A stretch of 49,286 nt of DNA from SAR202 cluster bacterium (GTDB taxonomy: Bacteria > Chloroflexota > Dehalococcoidia > Lucifugimonadales > UBA826), in contig JAKUTY010000013.1 in the NCBI GenBank assembly GCA_022447825.1, positions 1-49,286 on the forward strand. The letters run 5' to 3'. The notes below the pieces were generated by a model. It worked only from the letters and a program-made list of their open reading frames with translations, was not told where the DNA came from and did no database searches. Position 1 is the first letter of the stretch, and every line of letters begins with the position of its first letter. Below are positions 35,023 through 42,378 of this stretch, one piece after another. Both the position numbers and the translations under genes were made by a program.

Positions 35023-37556
35023 TTCTCTCCTAAAAGATTTACTTGAATATTTTTGCGATTCTCGTAATCGGATGCAAATTTTCTAATTGCAGCCAATATA
35101 GTTTCGGAATCTAAGTTTGCTTCTTGCAAAACCTCTTCTTCAGACCCTCCTGATAACCAAGAGTCATTCCAATCTGATACCAATGAATATTGCTCAGTCA
35201 ATGGTCCAACTGATGAAACAGGCCTCATTCTTTTGGTACCAGTACTCACAATCATCATATTAAATTTAGCTGAGTCAGGCATTACTGAATCTTGGTAAGC
35301 CTTTGATTGAGCTCTAAATAATTCTTCGGAAACTGCTGAGATAATGCGAACATTTATACCAGACTTGTTAATCTCCGAGATTATATTCATTAAGTTGTTA
35401 GTTGCAGAAGCACCTTGTACAACAACATAGCCCTGTTTTGGTTTTGCATTATCAAAGTCACGAATTAAATAAAAACCTTTTGCTGCAGCTCTAATATCTG
35501 TATCAGCCAAACTATCACGGTCAACAACCGGATAATCAGGACGAGCACACTCTAGTACTATCACTCCTACCTTGGGATCTCGGGCTGCAATTTTTGCAGC
35601 TGCAAAATACGCTGGCGCAACATCATTATAGTCCCAAAAATTCAAATTAATGATTTGATCTCTTGGAAACAGTTTCCAAACTTGAGGTGAGAAAATACCA
35701 AAGTGAGTTCTCGCATCAGCTGCAGTTTCAGGTCCTGAATGACCCGCAAGGATGTTTAAAACTCCAACTCTAAATGGACTATCTTGATTTTGTTGACTCC
35801 ATACTCTTACAGGAAGATACATGAGAGGAGTAAATGCACCATAAGTACCACTTAAAGCCCAAACTCCTGAATGGACATCTGGATCCAATGAAGCAGATTG
35901 ACTAACTAAGCCAACAGCCGTAGAAACGTTTCCTGCCTCTTGAATAGCAGATTTCATTCTAATTCCTGTAGGATTAGTAACAGGATCAAAAGTTCCCCAA
36001 ACAGAACCTTTTTCTACGTTTATGGATTCTGCCAAATCGGCAGCTAATAAAACCATTCTGTTATCTGTGACATAGTTCATCCATTTGACGATTTCAGAAA
36101 TTGCTCTACGGCCACCTCGCTTATTTCCATACTCTTCAAAAAGTTTGATATCTAAATCTTTACTCTCATCACTAGTATGTTTACTCATAGAAACTTTTTG
36201 AGATTCTAATGGTAAATTTGCGGGATCTAATCGAGAATCTAAAAATGGATCTTCTTTAGGATTAATTCTTAAATTTAAGTCGTCTGTAACCTGGTCACCA
36301 ATTGAAACTAAATGATCGGCAAGCCATTTACCCAAATCTGTTCGATCTAAAACTGACATAATTACATCAATATTTGTTTTGTACTGAATTAATCTTTCGC
36401 GCTCATCTGTTACTGGTCCATCTTCTATTCCAACAAATTCAACTCCAAATCTTCTTTCAAATGTTTTAGCCAAAGAAACAAAATATTCAGAATTCATTGA
36501 AAAAGTGTATGGGTGACTTTTAAAACTAGTTATTTGCTCCCCATAACCAGGTATTTCACCGTTTTCTGCAGCAGGCCACCAACCTTTAACTGTTTTTCCA
36601 ACCAAAATCATGGGACGACGATCCGATGGATCCCATTCTTCCATGGCTTTAAATGTAGAGATAACATCTTCAATGTTATTAGCATCATCTAACGAAAAAA
36701 CATTCCATCCATATGAAGCCCATTGATCTTCAATTCTATATCCTTCATATTTTGAATCAATTACCCCACCTACCAAACTATCATCAATTCCAGCATTGTT
36801 ATATGAAAGCAGTACCCTCAAACGTTTTCCAACTTGTTGAGATAGTGCTTGTGTTTTCATTTCTTGAGAATGACCTGAAGTCATAGCAAATTCACCTTCA
36901 ACAGCTATGATTTTAGGACCAGAATCACCGGCGCCCATAATTTCCCAAAATGCAGCCTTTCCAGCTGCAGTAGCTACACCAATACCCGAAGGCCCACCAT
37001 TCACGTCATTTGTAACATCCGTACTTTCAGAATGACCTGAAAGTGAACGAATTCCCCGTATTTTAGACTGAGCCATTACAGGATGGTCTACCAAATCATT
37101 TTCAGAAAGAATTGTCTCCATTCCTGATTTAGAACGCCTAAATCCTATGCAATCAATTGATAAAAGTGTCTGATTAGGATCTGCATAATATTTCGAATCC
37201 CCAGTAAGGTTGTATTGCCTATGCAGTGCTTCACCAAGAACCATCCACAGTGCATATGTAACCGGAGCATTATGTCCACCAGCTAATAAAAATTTATCTG
37301 AAAAAGGATGTTTTGGTCTTCTATAATCGTATTTCATTCCACCGAATTCAGGACCTGCCAAATGCGAAGCTACGGTGTATGCCGTATAAGCAAGTGGGCC
37401 ACCAAAATGTCCTGTTTGACAATAATTACCCATCATTACCAAGGTCATTGCAGTCATAAAAGAAACATCTTCTAGTTGATTCTTGTTGAAATCAGGTAAA
37501 TCAACTTCGGTTGAGTTATGAATGGGCTGAAGGGTAACAGACTTTACTTTTGGCAT
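35019..37556 (-). CDS. transketolase-family thiamine diphosphate enzyme, unusually long
   Basis: This 845-residue protein has a transketolase-like order. The PP domain contains G-H50-F-G-G-P-L, G-G-H95-N-A-P and G-G-P-S-G-I-G. The cofactor motif reads G-E-F (221-223) where GDG is expected, followed by Asn253-Asn254. The Pyr domain has A-A-D-L-A-E-S and the likely catalytic Glu540 in I-Q-E-A-G-N. The C-terminal domain has the S-T-G-T-K segment. Typical transketolases have about 660 residues; the excess lies mostly between the PP and Pyr domains. It may exchange ketol units in the pentose phosphate pathway or act on another substrate. Phosphoketolase motifs are absent. The ATG at 37556 follows AGGA; a TTG at 37562 is less likely. 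Confidence 0.8.
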   Translation of the reverse strand: MPKVKSVTLQPIHNSTEVDLPDFNKNQLEDVSFMTAMTLVMMGNYCQTGHFGGPLAYTAYTVASHLAGPEFGGMKYDYRRPKHPFSDKFLLAGGHNAPVTYALWMVLGEALHRQYNLTGDSKYYADPNQTLLSIDCIGFRRSKSGMETILSENDLVDHPVMAQSKIRGIRSLSGHSESTDVTNDVNGGPSGIGVATAAGKAAFWEIMGAGDSGPKIIAVEGEFAMTSGHSQEMKTQALSQQVGKRLRVLLSYNNAGIDDSLVGGVIDSKYEGYRIEDQWASYGWNVFSLDDANNIEDVISTFKAMEEWDPSDRRPMILVGKTVKGWWPAAENGEIPGYGEQITSFKSHPYTFSMNSEYFVSLAKTFERRFGVEFVGIEDGPVTDERERLIQYKTNIDVIMSVLDRTDLGKWLADHLVSIGDQVTDDLNLRINPKEDPFLDSRLDPANLPLESQKVSMSKHTSDESKDLDIKLFEEYGNKRGGRRAISEIVKWMNYVTDNRMVLLAADLAESINVEKGSVWGTFDPVTNPTGIRMKSAIQEAGNVSTAVGLVSQSASLDPDVHSGVWALSGTYGAFTPLMYLPVRVWSQQNQDSPFRVGVLNILAGHSGPETAADARTHFGIFSPQVWKLFPRDQIINLNFWDYNDVAPAYFAAAKIAARDPKVGVIVLECARPDYPVVDRDSLADTDIRAAAKGFYLIRDFDNAKPKQGYVVVQGASATNNLMNIISEINKSGINVRIISAVSEELFRAQSKAYQDSVMPDSAKFNMMIVSTGTKRMRPVSSVGPLTEQYSLVSDWNDSWLSGGSEEEVLQEANLDSETILAAIRKFASDYENRKNIQVNLLGEN

Positions 37557-37612
37557 ATACAATCCTGTAGGTGAATTTGTAAATTTGAACTACATCAAAT
37601 CTAATCAAAGGA

Positions 37613-37670
37613 ATCTTATTGGAGACTGAGATATGAGTCAATAAATGTATCTCATAATTGGCTCATATCT
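37613..37670 (-). promoter_or_regulatory. promoter and overlapping inverted repeat upstream of the transketolase-like gene
   Basis: On the minus strand TTGACT (37641-37636), 17 bp and TAAGAT (37618-37613) form a promoter. The -35 lies inside one arm of a long inverted repeat: 37629-37642 pairs with 37657-37670, 14 bp with one G-U. A competing 7-bp pairing joins 37627-37633 (TGAGATA) to 37648-37654 (TATCTCA). The repeated ATGAG/CTCAT units suggest a repressor or activator operator. In RNA read from upstream the same sequence could form alternative hairpins. Confidence 0.5.
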
Positions 37671-37683
37671 TATGTTTTATTCA

Positions 37684-37869
37684 CTAACCACAGAAACATT
37701 TAGAATTATCTGAAGAGAAAATTTCTTCAGAGTCAAGTTCTGACATAGCAAACGCAAAAAGAATTCTAGCTGCTTTAGATTCATCAGTAATTTGAAAATC
37801 AGCCGTATTTTCAGCTATCCAGTCTATTTGTTCTTGTTCTAGTTCAATAGTAATTTCTTTTTTTGGCAT
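37684..37869 (-). CDS. 61-residue protein ending Cys-x-Cys-Gly
   Basis: The frame starts with ATG at 37869 after a strong AGGAG spaced by 6 nt, so translation is likely. The N-terminal half has a short strand followed by two helices (about 5-45), rich in Glu and Ile, somewhat like a ribbon-helix-helix or a carrier-type leader. The last ten residues are Ser/Asp-rich and end Cys58-Phe-Cys60-Gly61. I recognise no family. It is divergent from a PAL-like gene (PAL acts on peptides ending in alpha-hydroxyglycine) and lies upstream of the transketolase-like gene on the same strand. It could be a small regulator, a metal-binding protein or a peptide precursor; the choice is open. Confidence 0.6.
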   Translation of the reverse strand: MPKKEITIELEQEQIDWIAENTADFQITDESKAARILFAFAMSELDSEEIFSSDNSKCFCG

Positions 37870-37885
37870 TAGATTCTCCTATAGG

Positions 37886-37914
37886 TTGACAATATATCTA
37901 GATCACACCAACAT
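37886..37914 (+). promoter_or_regulatory. candidate promoter of the PAL-like gene
   Basis: A perfect TTGACA (37886-37891) is followed after 17 bp by CAACAT, a weak -10. The predicted start leaves a leader of about 24 nt, with AGGAG before the ATG at 37945. On the opposite strand TATATT (37896-37891) could serve the 61-residue gene, so the two promoters would overlap. Confidence 0.4.
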
Positions 37915-37944
37915 AGCAACACAAACTTATTTTAGGAGTACGCA

Positions 37945-38976
37945 ATGGCCGAAGATAAAAATCATGACTGGGAATTTGGAATTAAAGAAGAGGGTCATAC
38001 TGCAGACCAAAACATAGACGGAAACGTCATATTAGGAGAAGGTAACTTCAAATATGAGGTAACAGGGTTAAATTGGGGGAATCTACCTGACGGTTGGGTT
38101 TATAAAGAGGCGACAGCTGTAGATGTAGATTCTAAAGATAGAGTTTATGTATTTAACCGTGGGACTAGCCCAATGATAGTTTTTAACTCAGACGGAGAAA
38201 TTGTTGACACTTGGGGAGAAGGCGTATTCTCAAATCCTCATGGTATTACTGTTGGACCAGATGATGAAATTTTTTGTGTTGATAATGGTGATAGTACAGT
38301 TAGAAAATTCACATCTGATGGCAAATTATTATTTACATTAGGGACACCCGGTGAGCATGCCCCTAAAATGAGTGGATTACCATTCAATCGCCCTACTAGA
38401 GTTGGGGTAGATAAACGAACTGGAGAGTTTTACGTTGCAGACGGATACTCAAATGCAGTAGTTCACAAATATTCCCCTGATGGAAAATTACTTTTTACTT
38501 GGGGTGAATCAGGAACTAATCCTAATCAATTTAATATTGTGCATGATGTGGTAGTAGATGATGAAGGCTGGGTTTATATTGCTGATAGAGAAAATCATAG
38601 AATTCAAGTGTTTGATTCAAATGGAAAATTTGAAACTCAATGGAACAATATGTCTAGAGCTGCCTCATTAACACTTAGCGCTACAACTGGAGAGCAATTA
38701 ATGTTCGTTGGAGAATACTTTTGTGGAATTGGCTCTAACGACACTGGCACAGATTTAGGTCCTAGAGTTTCGGTATTAAATTTAAAAGGTGAGGTTCTTG
38801 CCCGTGTAGGACGTGATAGTTACGGGGAGCAAAAAGGAAGATTTTTCTCACCTCACGGAATTGCTGTTGACTCACAAGGTGATATATATGTAGCTGAAGT
38901 AGCATACAGTGATTATGGTAGCAAAATGGACCCCCCTAGAGAATTGCGATCTATGCAAAAACTTGTAAAAATCTAA
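37945..38976 (+). CDS. PAL-like six-bladed NHL beta-propeller (peptidyl-alpha-hydroxyglycine amidating lyase family)
   Basis: The 343 residues form about six NHL repeats. The five residues known to build the active site of peptidyl-alpha-hydroxyglycine alpha-amidating lyase are all in place: Arg72 (F-N-R-G), His99 (N-P-H-G-I), Tyr168 (A-D-G-Y), His200 (I-V-H-D-V) and His304 (S-P-H-G-I). The three histidines would bind zinc. PAL cleaves alpha-hydroxyglycine at a peptide C-terminus, leaving an amide and glyoxylate; related lyases act on ureidoglycolate. There is no signal peptide, so it should be cytoplasmic. No hydroxylating monooxygenase (PHM) is in the window. The ATG at 37945 follows AGGAG. 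Confidence 0.8.
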   Translation: MAEDKNHDWEFGIKEEGHTADQNIDGNVILGEGNFKYEVTGLNWGNLPDGWVYKEATAVDVDSKDRVYVFNRGTSPMIVFNSDGEIVDTWGEGVFSNPHGITVGPDDEIFCVDNGDSTVRKFTSDGKLLFTLGTPGEHAPKMSGLPFNRPTRVGVDKRTGEFYVADGYSNAVVHKYSPDGKLLFTWGESGTNPNQFNIVHDVVVDDEGWVYIADRENHRIQVFDSNGKFETQWNNMSRAASLTLSATTGEQLMFVGEYFCGIGSNDTGTDLGPRVSVLNLKGEVLARVGRDSYGEQKGRFFSPHGIAVDSQGDIYVAEVAYSDYGSKMDPPRELRSMQKLVKI

Positions 38977-38997
38977 TAGTGTACCGTGTAGAGGTCC

Positions 38998-39210
38998 TCA
39001 CCCTCCTCCAATTGCTTTTACGATCTCTACACGATCCCCATCAGAAAGAATTTTCAAAACATAATCATCTTTTTGAATGATTTCTTGATTTAAAGCCACG
39101 GCAAAAGCTTTTTGATTCATTAAACCGTTAGAATCGAGATACTCAAATAATGATATACCTGAAACTATTTCAATTTTTTTACCGTTCACAAAAATATTCA
39201 TTAGATCCAT
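38998..39210 (-). CDS. thiS: sulfur carrier protein ThiS
   Basis: A 70-residue ubiquitin-fold protein with the N-terminal F-V-N-G-K strand and the obligatory C-terminal Gly-Gly (A-I-G-G-G). Its thiocarboxylate supplies sulfur for the thiazole ring made by ThiG. The ATG at 39210 is preferred because AGAGG, inside the end of the upstream gene, is correctly placed; an earlier ATG would overlap that gene. Last gene of thiG-thiE-thiS. No ThiF adenylyltransferase is in the window. Confidence 0.88.
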   Translation of the reverse strand: MDLMNIFVNGKKIEIVSGISLFEYLDSNGLMNQKAFAVALNQEIIQKDDYVLKILSDGDRVEIVKAIGGG

Positions 39211-39211
39211 A

Positions 39212-39832
39212 TTAGCCTCTGAAATTTTCATCCATAATAGATTTTAGTCTTTGTGTAGCGTTAACTGGATTTTTATCTTCCAATATAGATCCGATAACAG
39301 CTACCCCATTTGCTCCAGCATTCATGACTTCTTTAACATTGGATTGATTAATGCCCCCAATCCCAATTACCGGAATATCTAATTCATTTTTAATTTGTTC
39401 GATTAATACTGTTCCTGAAAGTGGTCCACCAGGATGAGATTTAGATTGAAACATAGTGCCTGCAATTAAATAGTCAACATTATTTGAATAAGCAATTCTC
39501 GCAGATTCAATAGAGTGAACAGACTGTCCTACAATAAATTTCGAGTCAATGAAATCATCAAGTTTTTCAGTTGATTCTGATAAGTGAATTCCATCTACAT
39601 AGAGAAATTGATTAACTTTGATATTCGAATTTACAATCAATAGAGAATCATTTTTAACAACATGAATTTTTTTTATGTAATCTAATAAAGATTCATGTTC
39701 CATAGATTTTTCACGCACTTGAATCATATTAACGCCACAAGAAGTTACAGACTCAATAATTTCTAAAGTACAATCAATTTCAGATCGGACCTGATTGGTA
39801 ACTAGGCATAAAATCGGACTATCAAAAATCAT
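39212..39832 (-). CDS. ThiE/TenI-family protein (thiamine phosphate synthase or thiazole tautomerase)
   Basis: A 206-residue TIM barrel with the family start and the Q-V-R-E-K substrate motif around residues 38-42. It ends with G-I-G-G-I and the A-N-G-V-A-V-I-G-S-I segment. The usual ThiE sequences I-N-D and G-Q-x-D, which hold the magnesium-pyrophosphate, are replaced by V-N-S and a region without the Asp. That makes the tautomerase TenI a real alternative to ThiE. Either role fits the operon: TenI aromatises the ThiG product, ThiE joins thiazole to pyrimidine. The start overlaps the thiG stop (ATGA). Confidence 0.8.
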   Translation of the reverse strand: MIFDSPILCLVTNQVRSEIDCTLEIIESVTSCGVNMIQVREKSMEHESLLDYIKKIHVVKNDSLLIVNSNIKVNQFLYVDGIHLSESTEKLDDFIDSKFIVGQSVHSIESARIAYSNNVDYLIAGTMFQSKSHPGGPLSGTVLIEQIKNELDIPVIGIGGINQSNVKEVMNAGANGVAVIGSILEDKNPVNATQRLKSIMDENFRG

Positions 39833-40608
39833 GATTTCTCAGAAACATTGGCACCAGGGCTACTAGAAATAGCTTGATTTTTCAATGGGATTCTTCCGGC
39901 TATAAAAGCTTTACGTCCAGCATCAACACCTTGCTTAAATGCCTGTCCCATTAATATTGGATCTTCAGCTTGGGCGATAGCAGTATTAACTAATACAGCA
40001 TCAGCCCCAGCTTCTAATGCTTGAGACGCATGAGATGGAACAGCTAATCCAGCATCTACAACAACTGGAACATTCGAGTTTTCAATAATTATTTGAATTT
40101 CCTCCATTGTGATGATCCCTTGACCAGTACCGATTCCTGAACCTAATGGCATGACTGTTGAACAACCAATATCCTCTAGTCTTTTTGCTAATACAGGATC
40201 TGCACTAATGTAAGGGAGGACTTTAAACCCAAGATTCACTAAAGTTTTTGCCGCATTATATGTACCAATAGGATCGGGCAATAAATGAGCTGGGTCAGGT
40301 ATTACTTCTAACTTAACCCAGTCTGACCCAGTCACTTCTCTGGCTAATTTTGCCACGAATACAGCTTCGTCATCAGTCTTACAGCCCGCAGTATTAGGCA
40401 AAATAGTATATTTTTGCCAATCGAAATAATCTAATATAGATTTTTCATTTGGATTATCAAGATTGAGACGACCAATAGCTATAGTAATAATTTCAGTCCC
40501 CGAAGATTCAATGGAAGCAACCATTTCCTCCATAGTTCTGTGACGACCTGTTCCAATCATCAACCTTGATGAAAATTTTTTCCCTGCAATTTCCAAATAA
40601 TCTGACAT
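39829..40608 (-). CDS. thiG: thiazole synthase ThiG
   Basis: A 259-residue TIM barrel with the Schiff-base Lys99 in W-V-K-L-E-V-I, the N-T-A-G-C segment (72-76), the P-L-G-S-G-I-G-T-G-Q-G phosphate loop and the C-terminal A-L-E-A-G-A-D-A-V-L-V-N-T-A-I-A. It builds the thiazole phosphate from deoxyxylulose 5-phosphate, ThiS thiocarboxylate and dehydroglycine. It is the first gene after a TPP riboswitch, with GAGGA 6 nt before the ATG. The dehydroglycine-forming ThiO or ThiH is not encoded in the window. Confidence 0.94.
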   Translation of the reverse strand: MSDYLEIAGKKFSSRLMIGTGRHRTMEEMVASIESSGTEIITIAIGRLNLDNPNEKSILDYFDWQKYTILPNTAGCKTDDEAVFVAKLAREVTGSDWVKLEVIPDPAHLLPDPIGTYNAAKTLVNLGFKVLPYISADPVLAKRLEDIGCSTVMPLGSGIGTGQGIITMEEIQIIIENSNVPVVVDAGLAVPSHASQALEAGADAVLVNTAIAQAEDPILMGQAFKQGVDAGRKAFIAGRIPLKNQAISSSPGANVSEKS

Positions 40609-40631
40609 AATAAATCCTCAAATTTGTTAAA

Positions 40632-40651
40632 GTAGGGTAGTAGATCCCTAC
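40632..40651 (-). terminator. expression-platform hairpin of the TPP riboswitch
   Basis: On the minus strand GUAGGG (40651-40646) can pair with CCCUAC (40637-40632), followed by three U. The first arm is also the conserved 3' end of the aptamer, so ligand binding and hairpin formation compete for the same bases. The short U run makes a strong intrinsic terminator uncertain; pausing or translational control is possible. Confidence 0.5.
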
Positions 40652-40716
40652 GCTGGCATTATCCAGTTCAGGTTTTGGGTCGGTACATTTACCCTCTCAG
40701 CTCTAGCTCCCCATGA
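40644..40716 (-). promoter_or_regulatory. TPP (THI-box) riboswitch of the thiG operon
   Basis: Read on the minus strand, the conserved aptamer segments occur in order: GGGGAGC, CUGAGAGGG, UACCGACCC, ACCUGAACUGGAUAAUGCC and AGCGUAGGGA. They match the thiamine pyrophosphate riboswitch core, with a very short P3. TPP binding should lower expression of thiG-thiE-thiS. The predicted transcription start lies almost at the 5' edge of the core, so the usual P1 5' strand is short. Confidence 0.92.
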
Positions 40717-40720
40717 GTGA

Positions 40721-40749
40721 AATATATTTAATACCGACATTAAAGTCAA
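40721..40749 (-). promoter_or_regulatory. promoter of the thiG operon
   Basis: TTGACT (40749-40744) and TATATT (40726-40721) on the minus strand are separated by exactly 17 bp. Each box matches the consensus at 5 of 6 positions. The predicted start is near 40714, directly at the riboswitch. Confidence 0.75.
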
Positions 40750-40776
40750 TCTAAAAAAAGAAACAGGAATAAATTA

Positions 40777-41232
40777 ATGAATAGACATTTCACTGCTACA
40801 GGATATGTCGTTATCAATAATTCTATATTGTTGCATTTTCATCCAAAGGTAAAAATGTGGCTTCCTCCAGGAGGACATATAGAAAAAAATGAAGACCCTA
40901 ATCAAGCAGTTATCAGAGAGATATATGAAGAAACCTCTATAGAAACAGAAATAGTTTCAGACTATATTAGTTTAGGATTTGATTACCCCAAACCTATCAT
41001 TCCCCCTGAACACATTTTAATTGAAGATATAAATGATCCTGTTCAAGGTTTTCACCAACATATCGATTTGATTTATTACTGTAAACCTACCAAAATACCT
41101 GACAAATTACCTGAAGAATGGATAGCAATAGACCAATCGCAACTACTCAATAATTCTCTAAATGATATTGCCATTACTAAAGACGTTAGAAAAATAGGTG
41201 TATGTGCAATAGAAAAAATTACTAAACTTTGA
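40777..41232 (+). CDS. Nudix hydrolase
   Basis: The 151-residue protein carries a Nudix box at residues 33-55 (G-x5-E-x7-R-E-I-Y-E-E-T-S-I). The usual final Gly is Ser54; all metal-binding Glu residues are present. Nudix enzymes hydrolyse nucleoside diphosphates linked to another moiety. The substrate here is unknown; oxidised nucleotides and thiamine-related pyrophosphates are possible given the divergent thi operon. The ATG at 40777 stands 28 bp from the -35 box of the thiG promoter, so their control regions touch. Confidence 0.88.
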   Translation: MNRHFTATGYVVINNSILLHFHPKVKMWLPPGGHIEKNEDPNQAVIREIYEETSIETEIVSDYISLGFDYPKPIIPPEHILIEDINDPVQGFHQHIDLIYYCKPTKIPDKLPEEWIAIDQSQLLNNSLNDIAITKDVRKIGVCAIEKITKL

Positions 41233-41289
41233 TTTTTCAGGTATGATTCGGATGCAAAAAAATTTACAGGTATATTAAGAGGTATAAAT

Positions 41290-42357
41290 ATGTCTACACA
41301 CAATATCGCAGTAATAAGAGGTGATGGGATAGGAATTGAAGTTGTAGAAGAAGGATTAAAAGTCTTAACTGCTGTTTCTGATAATTATGACTTTGACTTC
41401 AAATTCACTGAACTACCTTGGAGTTCAGATTATTACAAACAACACGGCGAAATGATGCCCAGTGACGGATTAGATACTCTAAAACAATTTGATTCTATAT
41501 TTCTTGGCGCGGTAGGTCACCCAGATATCCAAGATCATATTACACTTAATGGATTGTTGTTACCTATAAGGCGAGGGTTTGATCAATATGTTTGCGAAAG
41601 ACCTAGCACATTATTCCCTGGCATTACTTCTCCATTAGCTAACAAAAACCCTTATGACATTGATATGGTTGTGATTAGAGAAAATACCGAAGGAGAATAC
41701 GCAAATGTTGGAGGATTTCAATATTTAGATTTCCCAGAAGAAATCGGAATACAAACTGGTGTATTTACTAAAAAAGGGTGCGAAAGAGTAATCAGATACG
41801 CTTTCCAATTAGCTGAAAAAAGAAATAAAAAGAACCACGTTACATCAATAACCAAATCAAATGCTCAAGGATACGGAATGATAGTGTGGGATAGAGCCTT
41901 TGAAAATGTCTCTACAGAATTTCCACACATTTCGACTTCATCTTTGCTAATTGATGCTGCTGCTATGGACTTCATCAGAAAACCGGAAATATTTGATGTT
42001 GTGGTTGGGAGTAATCTTTTTGGCGATATTTTGACAGATATAGGGGCAATAATTAGTGGAAGTATGGGATTGGCATCGAGTGCAAACCTTGATCCTCAAA
42101 AACGATATCCTTCAATGTTTGAACCTGTCCACGGAAGTGCTCCTGATATTATGGGACAAGGTATCGCTAACGCAAAGGCTCAGATTCTTACAGGAGCTAT
42201 GATGCTAAGACACCTTGGAAATGACGATGCAGCATTAGATATTGAGAACGCTGTAACTAAATTACTTGAATCTAAAGAAATGTTAACTCCTGATCTGGGT
42301 GGAAATGCTTCTACTCAACAAGTAGGATCAGCTGTTGTAAACGCTCTAGGTAAGTAA
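41290..42357 (+). CDS. beta-decarboxylating dehydrogenase, tartrate/D-malate dehydrogenase type
   Basis: The 355-residue protein belongs to the isocitrate/isopropylmalate dehydrogenase family: G-D-G-I-G near the N-terminus, R-E-N-T-E-G-E-Y in the substrate loop, and G-S-A-P-D-I-M near the C-terminus. The R-E-N-T-E-G-E-Y-A-N-V-G-G form and the G-H-P-D-I-Q-D-H segment favour tartrate or D-malate dehydrogenase (TtuC/DmlA) over LeuB. It would oxidise and decarboxylate a malate-like acid to pyruvate or a related product using NAD. AAGAGG precedes the ATG. leuS and then leuB follow closely on the same strand. Confidence 0.85.
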   Translation: MSTHNIAVIRGDGIGIEVVEEGLKVLTAVSDNYDFDFKFTELPWSSDYYKQHGEMMPSDGLDTLKQFDSIFLGAVGHPDIQDHITLNGLLLPIRRGFDQYVCERPSTLFPGITSPLANKNPYDIDMVVIRENTEGEYANVGGFQYLDFPEEIGIQTGVFTKKGCERVIRYAFQLAEKRNKKNHVTSITKSNAQGYGMIVWDRAFENVSTEFPHISTSSLLIDAAAMDFIRKPEIFDVVVGSNLFGDILTDIGAIISGSMGLASSANLDPQKRYPSMFEPVHGSAPDIMGQGIANAKAQILTGAMMLRHLGNDDAALDIENAVTKLLESKEMLTPDLGGNASTQQVGSAVVNALGK

Positions 42358-42378
42358 TTATATTTCTAGGAATTATTA

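Noticed and set aside
35019-37556. Phosphoketolase assignment for the long ThDP enzyme
   Set aside because: The phosphoketolase G-x-G-H signature region and gene order do not match. The transketolase-like G-G-P-L, G-G-H and I-Q-E-A-G-N segments fit better.
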